From contig NZ_FTOM01000007.1 in assembly GCF_900156695.1 (NCBI RefSeq), forward strand, positions 116,314-180,313: 64,000 nucleotides of DNA, read 5' to 3'. The notes below the pieces were generated by a model, which was given only the letters and a program-made list of their open reading frames with translations, had not been told where the DNA came from and did no database searches. The position numbers and the translations under genes were made by a program. Source of the DNA: Phaeovulum vinaykumarii. Its GTDB lineage: Bacteria > Pseudomonadota > Alphaproteobacteria > Rhodobacterales > Rhodobacteraceae. Every line of letters starts with the position of its first letter. The first letter of the stretch is position 1. Below, piece after piece: positions 27,336 through 36,529 of this stretch.

Positions 27336-30206
27336 ATGGCCGTCGTCGTTGTCGAATCGCCCGCCAAGGCCAAGACCATCAACAAGTATCTGGGTAGCGA
27401 TCATACGGTTCTGGCCTCGTTCGGGCATGTGCGCGACCTGCCGCCCAAGGATGGCTCGGTCGATACCGAACATGATTTTGCCATGACCTGGGAGATCGCC
27501 GCCGACAGCCGCAAGCATGTCCGCGCCATCGCCGAAGCCCTCAAGAGCGACGACGAACTGATCCTGGCCACCGACCCCGACCGCGAGGGCGAGGCGATCT
27601 CGTGGCATCTCCAGGAGGCGCTGGCCAAGTCGCTCAAGTCCAAGAAGGTCAGCCGCGTGACCTTCAACGCGATCACCAAATCCGCCGTGACCGAGGCCAT
27701 GGCCCATCCCCGTCAGGTCGATACCGCGCTGGTCGAGGCCTATCTGGCGCGGCGCGCGCTCGATTATCTGGTGGGCTTCAACCTCAGCCCGGTGCTCTGG
27801 CGCAAGCTGCCCGGCGCGCGGTCGGCGGGGCGGGTGCAATCGGTCTGCCTGCGGCTGATCGTCGAGCGCGAGATGGAGATCGAGGCCTTCCGCCCGCGCG
27901 AATACTGGACCGTGACCGCGCATCTGGAAACCCCGCGCGGGCAGGTCTTCACCGCGCGTCTGGCCGCGCTGGCCGGCGACCGGCTGGACAAGTTCGACCT
28001 GGCCACGCGCGAGGCCGCCGAGATGGCGGTCCATGCCGTGGCCGCGCGCGCGCTTGCGGTGACCGCGGTCGAGGCCAAGCCCGCCACCCGCAACCCCTGG
28101 GCGCCCTTCATGACCTCGACCCTGCAACAGGAGGCCTCGCGCAAGCTGGGCATGGGGGCCAAGGCCTGCATGTCGGCGGCCCAGCGTCTCTACGAGGCGG
28201 GCCATATCACCTACATGCGGACCGACGGGATCGACATGGCCCCCGAGGCCGTGGCCGCCGCCCGCGCCGAGATCGGCCGCCGCTTCGGCACGAAATACGT
28301 CCCCGACAAGCCGCGCATCTACAAGAACAAGGCCAAGAACGCGCAGGAAGCGCACGAGTGCATCCGCCCCACCGACATGAGCGCGGCGCCCGACACGCTG
28401 AAGCTGGCCGACGACCAGAGAAAGCTCTACGAGCTGATCTGGAAGCGCACCATCGCCAGCCAGATGGAGGCCGCGCGTCTGGAGCGCACCGCGGTCACGA
28501 TCCAGAGCCCCGACGCCCAGGTCGAATTGCGCGCCACGGGCCAGGTGGTCACCTTCGACGGCTTCCTGAAGGTCTATGACCAGGGCCGCGACGACGACGA
28601 GGGCGAGGACAGCGCCCGCCTGCCGCAGATGATGCAGGGCGAGACCGTCACCCCCGCGAAGGGCGCCGCCGCCGAAGGGCTGGCCCGCGCCGAAGGCCCC
28701 GAGGACACCACCGCCACGGGCCTCGTGCGCCGCGCCGCCGCCGTCTGCGATGCCGACCGCGCCATTCTGGGCGACCAGCATTTCACCCAACCGCCGCCGC
28801 GCTACACCGAAGCCACGCTGGTCAAGCGCATGGAAGAGCTGGGCATCGGCCGGCCCTCGACCTATGCCTCGATCGTGACCACGATCCAGGACCGCGGCTA
28901 TGTCGCCAAGGACCGCAACCGGCTGGTGCCGCAGGATACCGGGCGGCTGGTCACGGCCTTTCTGTCGAATTATTTCCCGCGCTATGTCGAATATGACTTT
29001 ACCGCCGATCTCGAGGAGGAACTCGACGACATCTCGGCGGGCACGCGCGACTACCGCGAGGTTCTGGCCCGTTTCTGGCGCGATTTCTCGGCGGCGCTGT
29101 CGGAAACCTCCGAGCTGCGCATCACCGATGTGCTCGAGAAGATCGACGAGGTTCTGGCCCCCCATCTTTACCCCCCGCGCGAGGACGGCAGCGATCCGCG
29201 CCTGTGTCCGGGCTGCGGCAAGGGCCGGCTGAACCTCAAGACGGCGCGCTCGGGCGGGGCCTTCATCGGCTGCTCGAACTATCCCGAATGCCGCTTCACC
29301 CGCTCGCTCTCGGCGCCGGCCGACAGCGCGGCGGCCGCGCTCGACGGCAAGATGCTGGGCCAGGACGCGGGCGAGGACATCACCCTGCGCATCGGCCGCT
29401 TCGGCCCCTATGTGCAAAAGGGCGAGGCCACCGCCGATGAGCCCAAGCCCCCGCGCGCCAGCCTGCCCAAGGGCTGGGCGCCCGAGACGATCGACCTCGA
29501 ACGCGCGCTGGCGCTTCTGGCGCTGCCGCGGCGGGTGGGCGAACACCCCGAGGACGGCGCCCCGGTCGAGGCCGGGATCGGCCGCTATGGCCCCTATGTG
29601 AAGCACAATTCGACCTATGCGAACCTGCCCGAGGTGGACGAGGTCTTCACCATCGGCATGAACCGCGCGGTCGAGGTGCTGGCGCAGAAGGCCGCGCGCG
29701 GGCGCGGACGGGCCACGGCCGAGCCGCTGCGCGCGTTGGGCGAGCATCCCGACGGCGGCAAGATCGCGGTCATGGCGGGGCGCTATGGCCCTTATGTCAA
29801 ATGGGAAAAGGTCAACGCGACGCTGCCGCGCGGGGTCGAACCCGAGGCCGTGACCCTCGAGGAGGCGCTGGCGCTGATCGCCGAGAAGGCCTCGAAGGGC
29901 GGCAAGAAGACCGCCGCCAAGAAACCCGCGGCCAAGAAGACCACGACCGCCAAGACCACCGCCGCCAAGAAGAAGGCGGCCCCGAAAAAGGCGGCTGCGG
30001 CGGAGGGCGCCGAAGGCACGGCCGAGACGACGGACGACAGCGCGGCGAAGAAACCCGCCGCGAAGAAGGCCCCGGCCCGGAAACCGGCCGCGAAGAAGAC
30101 CACCGCCAGCAAGACCGCCACCAAGACCACGACGCGCAAGACGGCGGCGAAGACGGCCGCCGATACGGCACCTGAAGGCGACACGGGCGACAGCGACACC
30201 GCCTGA
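27336..30206 (+). CDS. topA: DNA topoisomerase I (type IA)
   Basis: 956 residues. The Toprim domain opens with V-V-E-S-P-A-K-A-K and has D-P-D-R-E-G-E at residues 80-86. The active-site Tyr is residue 293 in Y-M-R-T-D-G. A C4 zinc module (C-P-G-C-G, later C-S-N-Y-P-E-C) follows near residue 625, then three G-R-(F/Y)-G-P-Y-V repeats. The last 90 residues are an Ala/Lys/Thr tail resembling histone H1, known in alphaproteobacterial TopA. It relaxes negative supercoils. I chose M-A-V-V-V-V-E-S over an upstream ATG at 27297. A TTGACA at 27272-27277 could be its -35. Confidence 0.96.
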   Translation: MAVVVVESPAKAKTINKYLGSDHTVLASFGHVRDLPPKDGSVDTEHDFAMTWEIAADSRKHVRAIAEALKSDDELILATDPDREGEAISWHLQEALAKSLKSKKVSRVTFNAITKSAVTEAMAHPRQVDTALVEAYLARRALDYLVGFNLSPVLWRKLPGARSAGRVQSVCLRLIVEREMEIEAFRPREYWTVTAHLETPRGQVFTARLAALAGDRLDKFDLATREAAEMAVHAVAARALAVTAVEAKPATRNPWAPFMTSTLQQEASRKLGMGAKACMSAAQRLYEAGHITYMRTDGIDMAPEAVAAARAEIGRRFGTKYVPDKPRIYKNKAKNAQEAHECIRPTDMSAAPDTLKLADDQRKLYELIWKRTIASQMEAARLERTAVTIQSPDAQVELRATGQVVTFDGFLKVYDQGRDDDEGEDSARLPQMMQGETVTPAKGAAAEGLARAEGPEDTTATGLVRRAAAVCDADRAILGDQHFTQPPPRYTEATLVKRMEELGIGRPSTYASIVTTIQDRGYVAKDRNRLVPQDTGRLVTAFLSNYFPRYVEYDFTADLEEELDDISAGTRDYREVLARFWRDFSAALSETSELRITDVLEKIDEVLAPHLYPPREDGSDPRLCPGCGKGRLNLKTARSGGAFIGCSNYPECRFTRSLSAPADSAAAALDGKMLGQDAGEDITLRIGRFGPYVQKGEATADEPKPPRASLPKGWAPETIDLERALALLALPRRVGEHPEDGAPVEAGIGRYGPYVKHNSTYANLPEVDEVFTIGMNRAVEVLAQKAARGRGRATAEPLRALGEHPDGGKIAVMAGRYGPYVKWEKVNATLPRGVEPEAVTLEEALALIAEKASKGGKKTAAKKPAAKKTTTAKTTAAKKKAAPKKAAAAEGAEGTAETTDDSAAKKPAAKKAPARKPAAKKTTASKTATKTTTRKTAAKTAADTAPEGDTGDSDTA

Positions 30207-30332
30207 GCCCGTCCCCAGATCCCGCGCGCGCCCCGGCCGCAGGGCCGGCACGCCGCAAGGCCCCTCGATGGGGCGTTGCGGCGTTCCCCGCCTTGCGCCC
30301 CCCTCTCGCCGGGCGACGCCGCGGCGCGGCAA

Positions 30333-30363
30333 TTGACAGCGGCCTTTCGTCCCCACACAGTAT
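30333..30363 (+). promoter_or_regulatory. Possible scoAB promoter
   Basis: A consensus TTGACA (30333-30338) stands 19 bp from CAGTAT (30358-30363), 27 bp before the start codon. The spacing is long, so only the -35 is convincing. Confidence 0.3.
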
Positions 30364-30389
30364 TCCCCGAACCAGGGGAGGTTTCATTC

Positions 30390-31085
30390 ATGAACAAGGT
30401 CTATCCAGATGCAGCGGCCGCGCTCGACGGGTTGCTGCATGACGGAATGTTCATCGCCGCGGGGGGATTTGGTCTCTGCGGGATCCCGGAATTGCTGATC
30501 GCGGCGATCCATGACGCGGGAACGAAGGACATCACCATTGCCTCGAACAATTGCGGGGTGGACGATTTCGGCCTGGGCATCCTGCTCCAGAGCAAGCAGA
30601 TCAAGAAGATGATCTCGTCCTATGTCGGCGAGAACGCGGAATTCATGCGCCAATATCTCTCGGGCGAGCTGGAACTGGAATTCAATCCCCAGGGCACGCT
30701 GGCCGAACGCATGCGCGCAGGCGGCGCGGGCATCCCCGGCTTCTACACCAGGACCGGCGTCGGCACCGTCATCGCCGAGGGCAAGGACCACAAGGATTTC
30801 GACGGCCAGACCTACATCCTCGAACGCGGGATCGTGGCCGACCTGTCGATCGTCAAGGCCTGGAAGGCCGACACCACGGGCAACCTGATCTTCCGCAAGA
30901 CGGCGCGCAACTTCAACGTGCCGGCGGCCACCTGCGGGAAGGTCTGCGTGGCCGAGGTCGAGGAAATCGTCGAACCCGGCAGCCTCGATCCCGATCACAT
31001 CCACCTGCCCGGCATCTACGTGCACCGGATCATCACCGGCACGCACGAGAAGCGGATCGAACAACGCACCGTGAGGAGCGCCTGA
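30390..31085 (+). CDS. scoA: 3-oxoacid CoA-transferase subunit A
   Basis: 231 residues. The [10 protein letters not shown] loop near residue 25, which lines the CoA site of family I CoA-transferases, and [10 protein letters not shown] are characteristic. With subunit B it moves CoA from succinyl-CoA to acetoacetate, allowing use of ketone bodies or PHB breakdown products. The ATG follows GGGGAGG. Subunit B begins 1 bp after its stop, so the two are made as an operon. Confidence 0.94.
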   Translation: MNKVYPDAAAALDGLLHDGMFIAAGGFGLCGIPELLIAAIHDAGTKDITIASNNCGVDDFGLGILLQSKQIKKMISSYVGENAEFMRQYLSGELELEFNPQGTLAERMRAGGAGIPGFYTRTGVGTVIAEGKDHKDFDGQTYILERGIVADLSIVKAWKADTTGNLIFRKTARNFNVPAATCGKVCVAEVEEIVEPGSLDPDHIHLPGIYVHRIITGTHEKRIEQRTVRSA

Positions 31086-31086
31086 C

Positions 31087-31716
31087 ATGCCCTGGGACCG
31101 CAACCAACTGGCCGCGCGTGCCGCCAAGGAACTCAAGGACGGGATGTATGTGAACCTGGGGATCGGCATCCCGACGCTGGTCGCCAACCACATCCCCGAG
31201 GGCGTGCATGTCACGCTGCAATCGGAAAACGGGATGCTGGGCATCGGCCCCTTCCCGCGCGAGGACGAGGTCGACCCCGACCTCATCAACGCCGGCAAGC
31301 AGACCATCAGCGAATTGCCCCATTCGGCCTATTTCGACAGTGCCACCAGCTTTGCCATGATCCGCGGCGGCAAGATCGCCATGGCGATCCTGGGCGCGAT
31401 GGAGGTCTCGGAAGAGGGCGACTTGGCCAACTGGATGATCCCCGGCAAGCTGGTCAAGGGCATGGGCGGCGCCATGGATCTGGTCGCCGGGGTCGGCCGC
31501 GTGGTGGTGGTCATGGACCACACCAACAAGCACGGCGAGTCCAAGGTGCTGAAAGCCTGCACGCTGCCGCTGACCGGCAAGCGCGTCGTGGACCGCATCA
31601 TCACCAATCTGGGCGTTCTCGACGTGGTCGAGGGCGGCTTGCGCATCGTCGAGCTGGCCGAGGGCGTGACCGAAGCCGAGCTGCGCGCCGCGACCGAGGC
31701 CGCCATCGTCGACTGA
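31087..31716 (+). CDS. scoB: 3-oxoacid CoA-transferase subunit B
   Basis: 209 residues. The catalytic glutamate is in [10 protein letters not shown], and V-N-L-G-I-G-I-P-T near the N-terminus is typical of subunit B. The Glu forms the CoA thioester intermediate. A hairpin with a T-tract follows 18 bp after the stop, so the transcript probably ends here. Confidence 0.95.
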   Translation: MPWDRNQLAARAAKELKDGMYVNLGIGIPTLVANHIPEGVHVTLQSENGMLGIGPFPREDEVDPDLINAGKQTISELPHSAYFDSATSFAMIRGGKIAMAILGAMEVSEEGDLANWMIPGKLVKGMGGAMDLVAGVGRVVVVMDHTNKHGESKVLKACTLPLTGKRVVDRIITNLGVLDVVEGGLRIVELAEGVTEAELRAATEAAIVD

Positions 31717-31734
31717 CGCCCCCCCCCGAACCCG

Positions 31735-31761
31735 AAGGCCGGCCGCCGTGGCCGGCCTTTT
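31735..31761 (+). terminator. Intrinsic terminator after scoB
   Basis: Perfect 10-bp stem AAGGCCGGCC (31735-31744) and GGCCGGCCTT (31750-31759), 5-nt loop, with TTTT at 31758-31761. Confidence 0.75.
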
Positions 31762-31831
31762 CCGGCGATAGGGAAAGCTGATCCCATCCCTTGATGCGGA
31801 GCATGGCGCTCCAGACAGGTCTGATGCCCCC

Positions 31832-32449
31832 ATGTCGAAGATGACCCGATGGACCTGGAGCACGCCGACAGGACAGCGCAAGCTGCAAAGCGTCGCGGAT
31901 CATGTCTTCTGGTCCTACACCCTTCTCAGCGTCACGCGCGAGATCATGGTGCGCATGAAGGCGGGGCAACCCAACCCCTTCCCGAATGGCCGCACGAAGG
32001 AGACCAATATCCGCATGTCCCGCTATCAGCGCGGATTGCTGAACATCCGCGATCTGGAGCGCGATCAGGCCCTTGCCGAAGACGGCATCCGCGTCTGTGC
32101 ACATTGCGGCAGTCATGCCCCGCGCTATCACCGCGATCACCTGATCCCGCGCAGCCGTCTTGGCAGCGTCGTGCTGATGGGAAATGTCGTGCGGGCCTGT
32201 CCCGCGTGCAACCTGTCACGGGGCAACAGGGATCTGATGATCTGGCATCATGACAACGAGACCTTTCCAAGCTTGGGGATCCTGCGGCGCTATCTGAAGA
32301 TCTGCTATTTCCATGCACGTGACCAAGGCCGTCTCGATCAGCCGGCCGCCGCTGCCGTGACCGAGGGCCTCCCCTTCGATCCGCGCGCATTTCCGCGACG
32401 GTTTCCCCCGGTCAACGAACTCGTGTGGGACCACGCCTGGCCGAATTGA
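31832..32449 (+). CDS. HNH endonuclease-domain protein
   Basis: 205 residues. The nuclease core (about residues 85-135) has C-A-H-C-G, then Y-H-R-D-H-L-I-P-R-S and R-A-C-P-A-C-N-L-S-R-G-N, that is two zinc CxxC pairs around H-R-D-H and an Asn: a Cys4-type HNH fold. The N-terminal 80 residues are Arg/Thr-rich and the C-terminal 60 match nothing I recognise. No methyltransferase or other defence gene is beside it, and it sits alone behind a terminator. No strong Shine-Dalgarno is seen; ATG at 31841 is an alternative start. Restriction-like, homing or DNA-repair roles are all possible. Confidence 0.8.
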   Translation: MSKMTRWTWSTPTGQRKLQSVADHVFWSYTLLSVTREIMVRMKAGQPNPFPNGRTKETNIRMSRYQRGLLNIRDLERDQALAEDGIRVCAHCGSHAPRYHRDHLIPRSRLGSVVLMGNVVRACPACNLSRGNRDLMIWHHDNETFPSLGILRRYLKICYFHARDQGRLDQPAAAAVTEGLPFDPRAFPRRFPPVNELVWDHAWPN

Positions 32450-32487
32450 GGCACCCGAAGACCCCACCGGCAGCCGCGCCGCGGGGC

Positions 32488-33372
32488 CTATTTCCCCAGC
32501 CGCCGAAAGAAACGCGCGCGGTCGTAAAGGCCTTCGAGCCGCTGCATCCGGGCCGCGCTTTCCTCCCAGATCAGGCTCTGGACCGCGGCCATCAGCGTCT
32601 CGACCAGCACCTGAAGCGCCACGGTCGAATCCCAGGCCGAGGGCACCTCGATCTGGACCGAGAACCGATAGCGCGCATGGGCGGCGGCGGGCGACACCCA
32701 GGGGTCGGTGACCAGCACCACCTCGGCGCCCTGCTCGGCGGCCATCTCGACCAGCTCGAGCACGTTGTTCTCGTAGCGGCGGATGTCGAAGGCCAGCAGC
32801 ACATCGCCCGCCCGCAGGTCCAGAAGCGCCGGCGGCCAGGCATTCGACATCGACGAGATGACGCTGACGCCGGGGCGGATCAGCTTCATGTGGGTGACGA
32901 AATAATCCGCGATCGCATGGGTGATGCGCCCGCCCGTGGCCCAGATCCGGCGCTCGGGATCGGCCATCAGCCCCGCCACGGCGTCGAATTCGGCATGCTC
33001 GATCTGCGACAGCGTCGCCTGAAGGTTGCCCAGCACCGCATCGGCAAAGCGGTTGAGGATATGCGTGTCGGGCACGCCCCCGGCCCAGCGCGCATGCTTG
33101 ACCAGCGGCGAGACCAGACGTTCCTCGACCTCGTCGCGCAGGGCGGCCTGGAACTCGCCATAGCCCGCAAAGCCCAGCTTCTGCGCCAGCCGCACCACCG
33201 TCGGCGTGGACACCCCCGCCCCCCTGGCCAGCGCCGTGACCGAGCCCAGCCCCGCCACCGGATAATGCCGCATCAGATGGCTGGCCAATTGCCGCTCGGC
33301 CCGGGTCAGCCCGTCGAAACCGGCACGAAGACGTTCCTCGATGGTCTGGGCGCGTGCTGACAAAACAGGCAT
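32488..33372 (-). CDS. MurR/RpiR-family transcriptional regulator
   Basis: 294 residues. The N-terminal RpiR helix-turn-helix occupies about residues 10-85 (L-T-x-A-E-R-Q-L-A, then V-S-T-P-T-V-V-R-L-A-Q-K-L-G-F). A SIS sugar-isomerase fold follows at about residues 125-265. SIS domains in regulators bind phosphosugars or other small ligands. I chose M-P-V-L-S-A-R-A at 33372; a longer reading frame begins inside the intergenic region and has no family match. It is divergent from the hydrolase-TRAP-ligase cluster and presumably controls it. Confidence 0.92.
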   Translation of the reverse strand: MPVLSARAQTIEERLRAGFDGLTRAERQLASHLMRHYPVAGLGSVTALARGAGVSTPTVVRLAQKLGFAGYGEFQAALRDEVEERLVSPLVKHARWAGGVPDTHILNRFADAVLGNLQATLSQIEHAEFDAVAGLMADPERRIWATGGRITHAIADYFVTHMKLIRPGVSVISSMSNAWPPALLDLRAGDVLLAFDIRRYENNVLELVEMAAEQGAEVVLVTDPWVSPAAAHARYRFSVQIEVPSAWDSTVALQVLVETLMAAVQSLIWEESAARMQRLEGLYDRARFFRRLGK

Positions 33373-33752
33373 CTCCGAAAGGGCCGAGGTCTGAACAGAT
33401 TGTAACAGGGTGCCCCACCCTGAAATGATGTTGACAGAAGCGCCCCGGCAGTCAAGCCTGACCCCAACGGCCGCATGCGCGCCGCCGGGACGGGATCCTT
33501 CGCGTCCTGTCAGCCTCGGGCGCGCGGGCGCGAAACGCAAGCCCGACCGCAGGGCCAAAGCGCGGGGCCAGACCGCGGGCGCCGCACCGGGGCCCGCGCG
33601 GACAAGACGGAACGAACGCCACCGCCGCGCCCCAAGCCGCGGGCCCTCTGTGTGCGCGCCGATGCGAGACGGAAGGGCCGCGCGCGCCCTTCGGGGCCGA
33701 TGGACGCGCCCAAAGCCAACCAGACCCGAAGCGGAGCAGAACGGACAGGATC
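33373..33752. other. 380-bp divergent control region
   Basis: Separates the RpiR gene from the catabolic cluster. On the minus strand a TACAAT (33404-33399) is a good -10 for the regulator, without a clear -35. On the plus strand a TTGACA lies at 33431-33436 without a matching -10. The remainder is GC-rich and featureless. Operator sites of the RpiR protein are expected here but I cannot define one. Confidence 0.45.
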
Positions 33753-34634
33753 ATGAACGCCACGACGACCCCAGCCGATCCCCCGCCCGCAGAGACGCCC
33801 GCAGGAATGCCCCCCGCGATGCCCCCCACGATGCCCGCAGAGATGCCAGCGGTGATGATCGACACCCCCGAGGCCCCCGGCCCCTTCGTTCTGGTCTGCG
33901 AACATGCCGCGGCGCATATCCCGGCGGCGTTCGAGGATCTGGGGCTGAACCCCATCGCGCGGCGCGCCCATGTCGCCTGGGATCCCGGCGCGCTGGCGCT
34001 GGCGCAGGCGCTGGCCACGCGGCTTGCAGCACCTCTGGTCCGGGCCGGGGTGTCGCGGCTGGTCTATGATCTCAACCGCCCCCCGCAGGCGCCCGCCGCC
34101 ATGCCCGCCACCAGCGAGATCTTCGACATCCCCGGCAATGCGGATCTGACACCCGAAGACCGGCTGGCGCGGACCGAGGCCTTCTATCTGCCCTTCCACG
34201 CGGCGCTGCGCGGCCTTCTGGCGCGGCGGCTGGCGCGGGGCATGCCCACGATCCTGGTCACCGTGCACAGCTTCACCCCGGTCTGGTTCGGCACCCGCCG
34301 CGCGGTCGAGCTGGGCGTGATCCACGACGCGCAGGACCGCTTTGCCCGCGCCGTCGCCGAGACCGCCCGCGCCGCCACCGATCTGGACGTGCGGATGAAC
34401 GAACCCTATTGCGCGGCCGATGGTGTCACCCATACGCTGGCGCTGCATGCCACGCCGCTGGGGCTTGACCATGTGATGCTGGAGGTCCGCAACGACCTGC
34501 TGGAGACCGGCCCCGCGCAGACCGGGATGGCCGATTGTCTGGCCCCGGTCCTTCAGGCGGCGCGCCGGCGGCTGGAGGAGGCGGAGGCGGCCCCCGCGGG
34601 CGGCGGCGGCGCCACAACGGAAGGAGCGGCGTGA
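33753..34634 (+). CDS. N-formylglutamate amidohydrolase-family hydrolase
   Basis: 293 residues. The family signature V-L-V-C-E-H-A-A-A-H-I-P is near residue 46 and H-S-F-T-P provides another metal or catalytic His. The family hydrolyses amide bonds of N-substituted glutamate. The first 35 residues contain a Met-Pro-Pro repeat, and the true start could be one of the later Met codons (for example 33855). It is first in a run whose next gene starts within its stop codon (ATGA). In this context it may release glutamate from a gamma-glutamyl intermediate rather than act in histidine breakdown; this is inference. Confidence 0.86.
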   Translation: MNATTTPADPPPAETPAGMPPAMPPTMPAEMPAVMIDTPEAPGPFVLVCEHAAAHIPAAFEDLGLNPIARRAHVAWDPGALALAQALATRLAAPLVRAGVSRLVYDLNRPPQAPAAMPATSEIFDIPGNADLTPEDRLARTEAFYLPFHAALRGLLARRLARGMPTILVTVHSFTPVWFGTRRAVELGVIHDAQDRFARAVAETARAATDLDVRMNEPYCAADGVTHTLALHATPLGLDHVMLEVRNDLLETGPAQTGMADCLAPVLQAARRRLEEAEAAPAGGGGATTEGAA

Positions 34635-35140
34635 TGCCTGGCTGGATCAGGGCCTATGTCCGCTGGGTCGAGGCGCTCAATTACCGCGTCGGCCGCGTGG
34701 CGATGTATCTGCTGTTCGTGATCATGGGCATTCTGGTGTGGTCCTCGGTGACCAAGGTGGCGCATCTGCCCGCGCTCTGGACGCTGGAAATGGCGCAATT
34801 CACGCTGGTGGCCTATTACCTGCTGGGCGCGCCCTATTCGCTGCAACTGGGCACCAACGTGCGGATGGACCTGCTCTATGCCCGGCTGCGCCCGCGCATG
34901 CAGGCCTGGTGGGACGCGATCACCATCTTCGCGCTGATCTTCTATCTGGGCGTGATGCTCTATGGCGCGATCGATTCCACCGTCTATTCCTTTGAGGTGG
35001 GCGAGCGCAGCCCGACCGCCTGGCGGCCCTATCTGTGGCCGATCAAGACGATCATCTGCCTGAGCTTCGTGCTGATGATCCTGCAAGCCTTCGTGCATCT
35101 GTTCCGCGACATTGCCGTGCTGCGCGGGGAGGAGCTGTGA
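34634..35140 (+). CDS. TRAP transporter small permease (DctQ-like)
   Basis: 168 residues with four hydrophobic helices at about residues 20-42, 50-68, 90-110 and 130-152, the standard DctQ topology. The loop after helix 2 (S-L-Q-L-G-T-N-V-R-M-D) is typical. It forms the membrane complex with the large permease and overlaps both neighbours by 4 bp (ATGA). Confidence 0.92.
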   Translation: MPGWIRAYVRWVEALNYRVGRVAMYLLFVIMGILVWSSVTKVAHLPALWTLEMAQFTLVAYYLLGAPYSLQLGTNVRMDLLYARLRPRMQAWWDAITIFALIFYLGVMLYGAIDSTVYSFEVGERSPTAWRPYLWPIKTIICLSFVLMILQAFVHLFRDIAVLRGEEL

Positions 35141-36462
35141 TGGCCTATGAGACGATCGCGCTGCTGATGTTCTCGAGCATGATGCTGATGATGATCACCG
35201 GACAGCGCGTGTTCGGCGCCATCGGCTTCGTGGCCACGGCCTCGGCGCTGATGCTGTGGGGCACGGGGGGCTCGGACATGGGCTTCCAGGCGATCATGAA
35301 GCTGATGAAGTGGAACGCGCTGCTGACGCTGCCGATGTTCGTCTTCATGGGCTACGTGATGAGCGAAAGCCGCCTGGCCGACGATCTCTATCGCATGTTC
35401 CACGTCTGGTTCGGGCCGATGCCGGGGGGGCTGGCGATCGGGACGATCCTGCTGATGGTGCTGATCTCGGCGATGAACGGGCTGTCGGTGGCGGGCATGG
35501 CCATCGGCGCCACCATCGCGCTGCCCGAACTGGTCCGGCGCGGCTATGACAAGCCGATGATCTCGGGGGTGATCCAGGCGGGGTCGAGCCTGGGCATCCT
35601 GATCCCGCCCTCGGTGGTGATGGTCCTTTTCGCGCTGATCGCGCGCCAGCCGGTCAGCCAGCTGTGGCTGGCGGGCATCCTGCCGGGCCTGCTGATGGCG
35701 GTGCTGTTCATTCTCTATATCGCGCTGCGCTGCCGGCTGAACCCGGCCCTGGCCCCGCCGCTGTCGGCCGCCGAACGCGCCCAGATCACCCGGCGCGAGA
35801 AATACGCGCTGCTGCGTGCGGGCATCCTGCCCTTCCTGATCTTCGCGGCGATGATGATCCCCTTCATCAAGGGCTGGGCCAGCCTGACCGAGGCCTCGGT
35901 GATCGGGGCGCTGACCTCGGTGGCGGCGGCCGTCCTGCGCGGACGCTTCACCCGCGAGGTCTTCGAGGTCGCCACCCGCCAGACGCTGGCCATCACCACG
36001 ATGTTCATGCTGATCATCATGGCGGCGCTGTCCTTCGGGGCGGTCTTCGACGGGCTGGGCGCGGGGCGCGCGATCCAGGGCTTCTTCTCGGACCTGGGGC
36101 TGTCGCCGTTCCAGATCCTGATCCTGATGCAGCTGAGCTTTCTCATCATGGGGATGTTTCTCGACGACACCGCCATGCTGGTGATCGTGGCGCCGATCTA
36201 TGTGGGCCTGGCCAAGGTGCTGGGGTTCGACCTGATCTGGTACGGCATCCTCTACACGATCACCTGCCAGATCGCCTATCTGACGCCCCCCTTCGGCTAC
36301 AACCTGTTCCTGATGCGGGCCATGGCGCCGGCCGATTTCACGCTGCCGGTGATCTATAAATCCGTCCTGCCCTTCGTCGGCGTGATGCTGCTGACGCTGG
36401 TTCTGGTGATGATCTTCCCGCAGATCGCGCTGTGGCTGCCACAGACGGTCTACGCACGCTGA
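35140..36462 (+). CDS. TRAP transporter large permease (DctM-like)
   Basis: 440 residues, about twelve hydrophobic segments. Family landmarks include S-A-M-N-G-L-S-V-A-G-M-A, G-I-L-I-P-P-S-V-V-M and L-T-P-P-F-G-Y-N-L-F. It is the sodium- or proton-coupled transport subunit. The start is nested in the small-permease stop. Confidence 0.95.
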   Translation: MAYETIALLMFSSMMLMMITGQRVFGAIGFVATASALMLWGTGGSDMGFQAIMKLMKWNALLTLPMFVFMGYVMSESRLADDLYRMFHVWFGPMPGGLAIGTILLMVLISAMNGLSVAGMAIGATIALPELVRRGYDKPMISGVIQAGSSLGILIPPSVVMVLFALIARQPVSQLWLAGILPGLLMAVLFILYIALRCRLNPALAPPLSAAERAQITRREKYALLRAGILPFLIFAAMMIPFIKGWASLTEASVIGALTSVAAAVLRGRFTREVFEVATRQTLAITTMFMLIIMAALSFGAVFDGLGAGRAIQGFFSDLGLSPFQILILMQLSFLIMGMFLDDTAMLVIVAPIYVGLAKVLGFDLIWYGILYTITCQIAYLTPPFGYNLFLMRAMAPADFTLPVIYKSVLPFVGVMLLTLVLVMIFPQIALWLPQTVYAR

Positions 36463-36487
36463 GACAATAACCCCGAATGGGGATCCC

Positions 36488-36504
36488 GGCCCCGCAAGGG
36501 GGCC
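36488..36504 (+). repeat. Stem-loop between TRAP permease and binding protein
   Basis: GGCCCC (36488-36493) and GGGGCC (36499-36504) with a 5-nt loop, no T-tract. It may stabilise or partly terminate the transcript ahead of the binding-protein gene. Confidence 0.4.
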
Positions 36505-36529
36505 CTTGCCAAACAGGAGAGAGAGAACG

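Noticed and set aside
29900..30200. Separate histone-like gene in the Lys/Ala-rich stretch
   Set aside because: It is in frame with topA, without an internal start and Shine-Dalgarno, and such tails are known for TopA in this group.
33373..33752. Small gene in the RpiR divergent gap
   Set aside because: Frames exist, including an N-terminal extension of the regulator, but their composition is that of GC-rich shadows and no start has a convincing Shine-Dalgarno.
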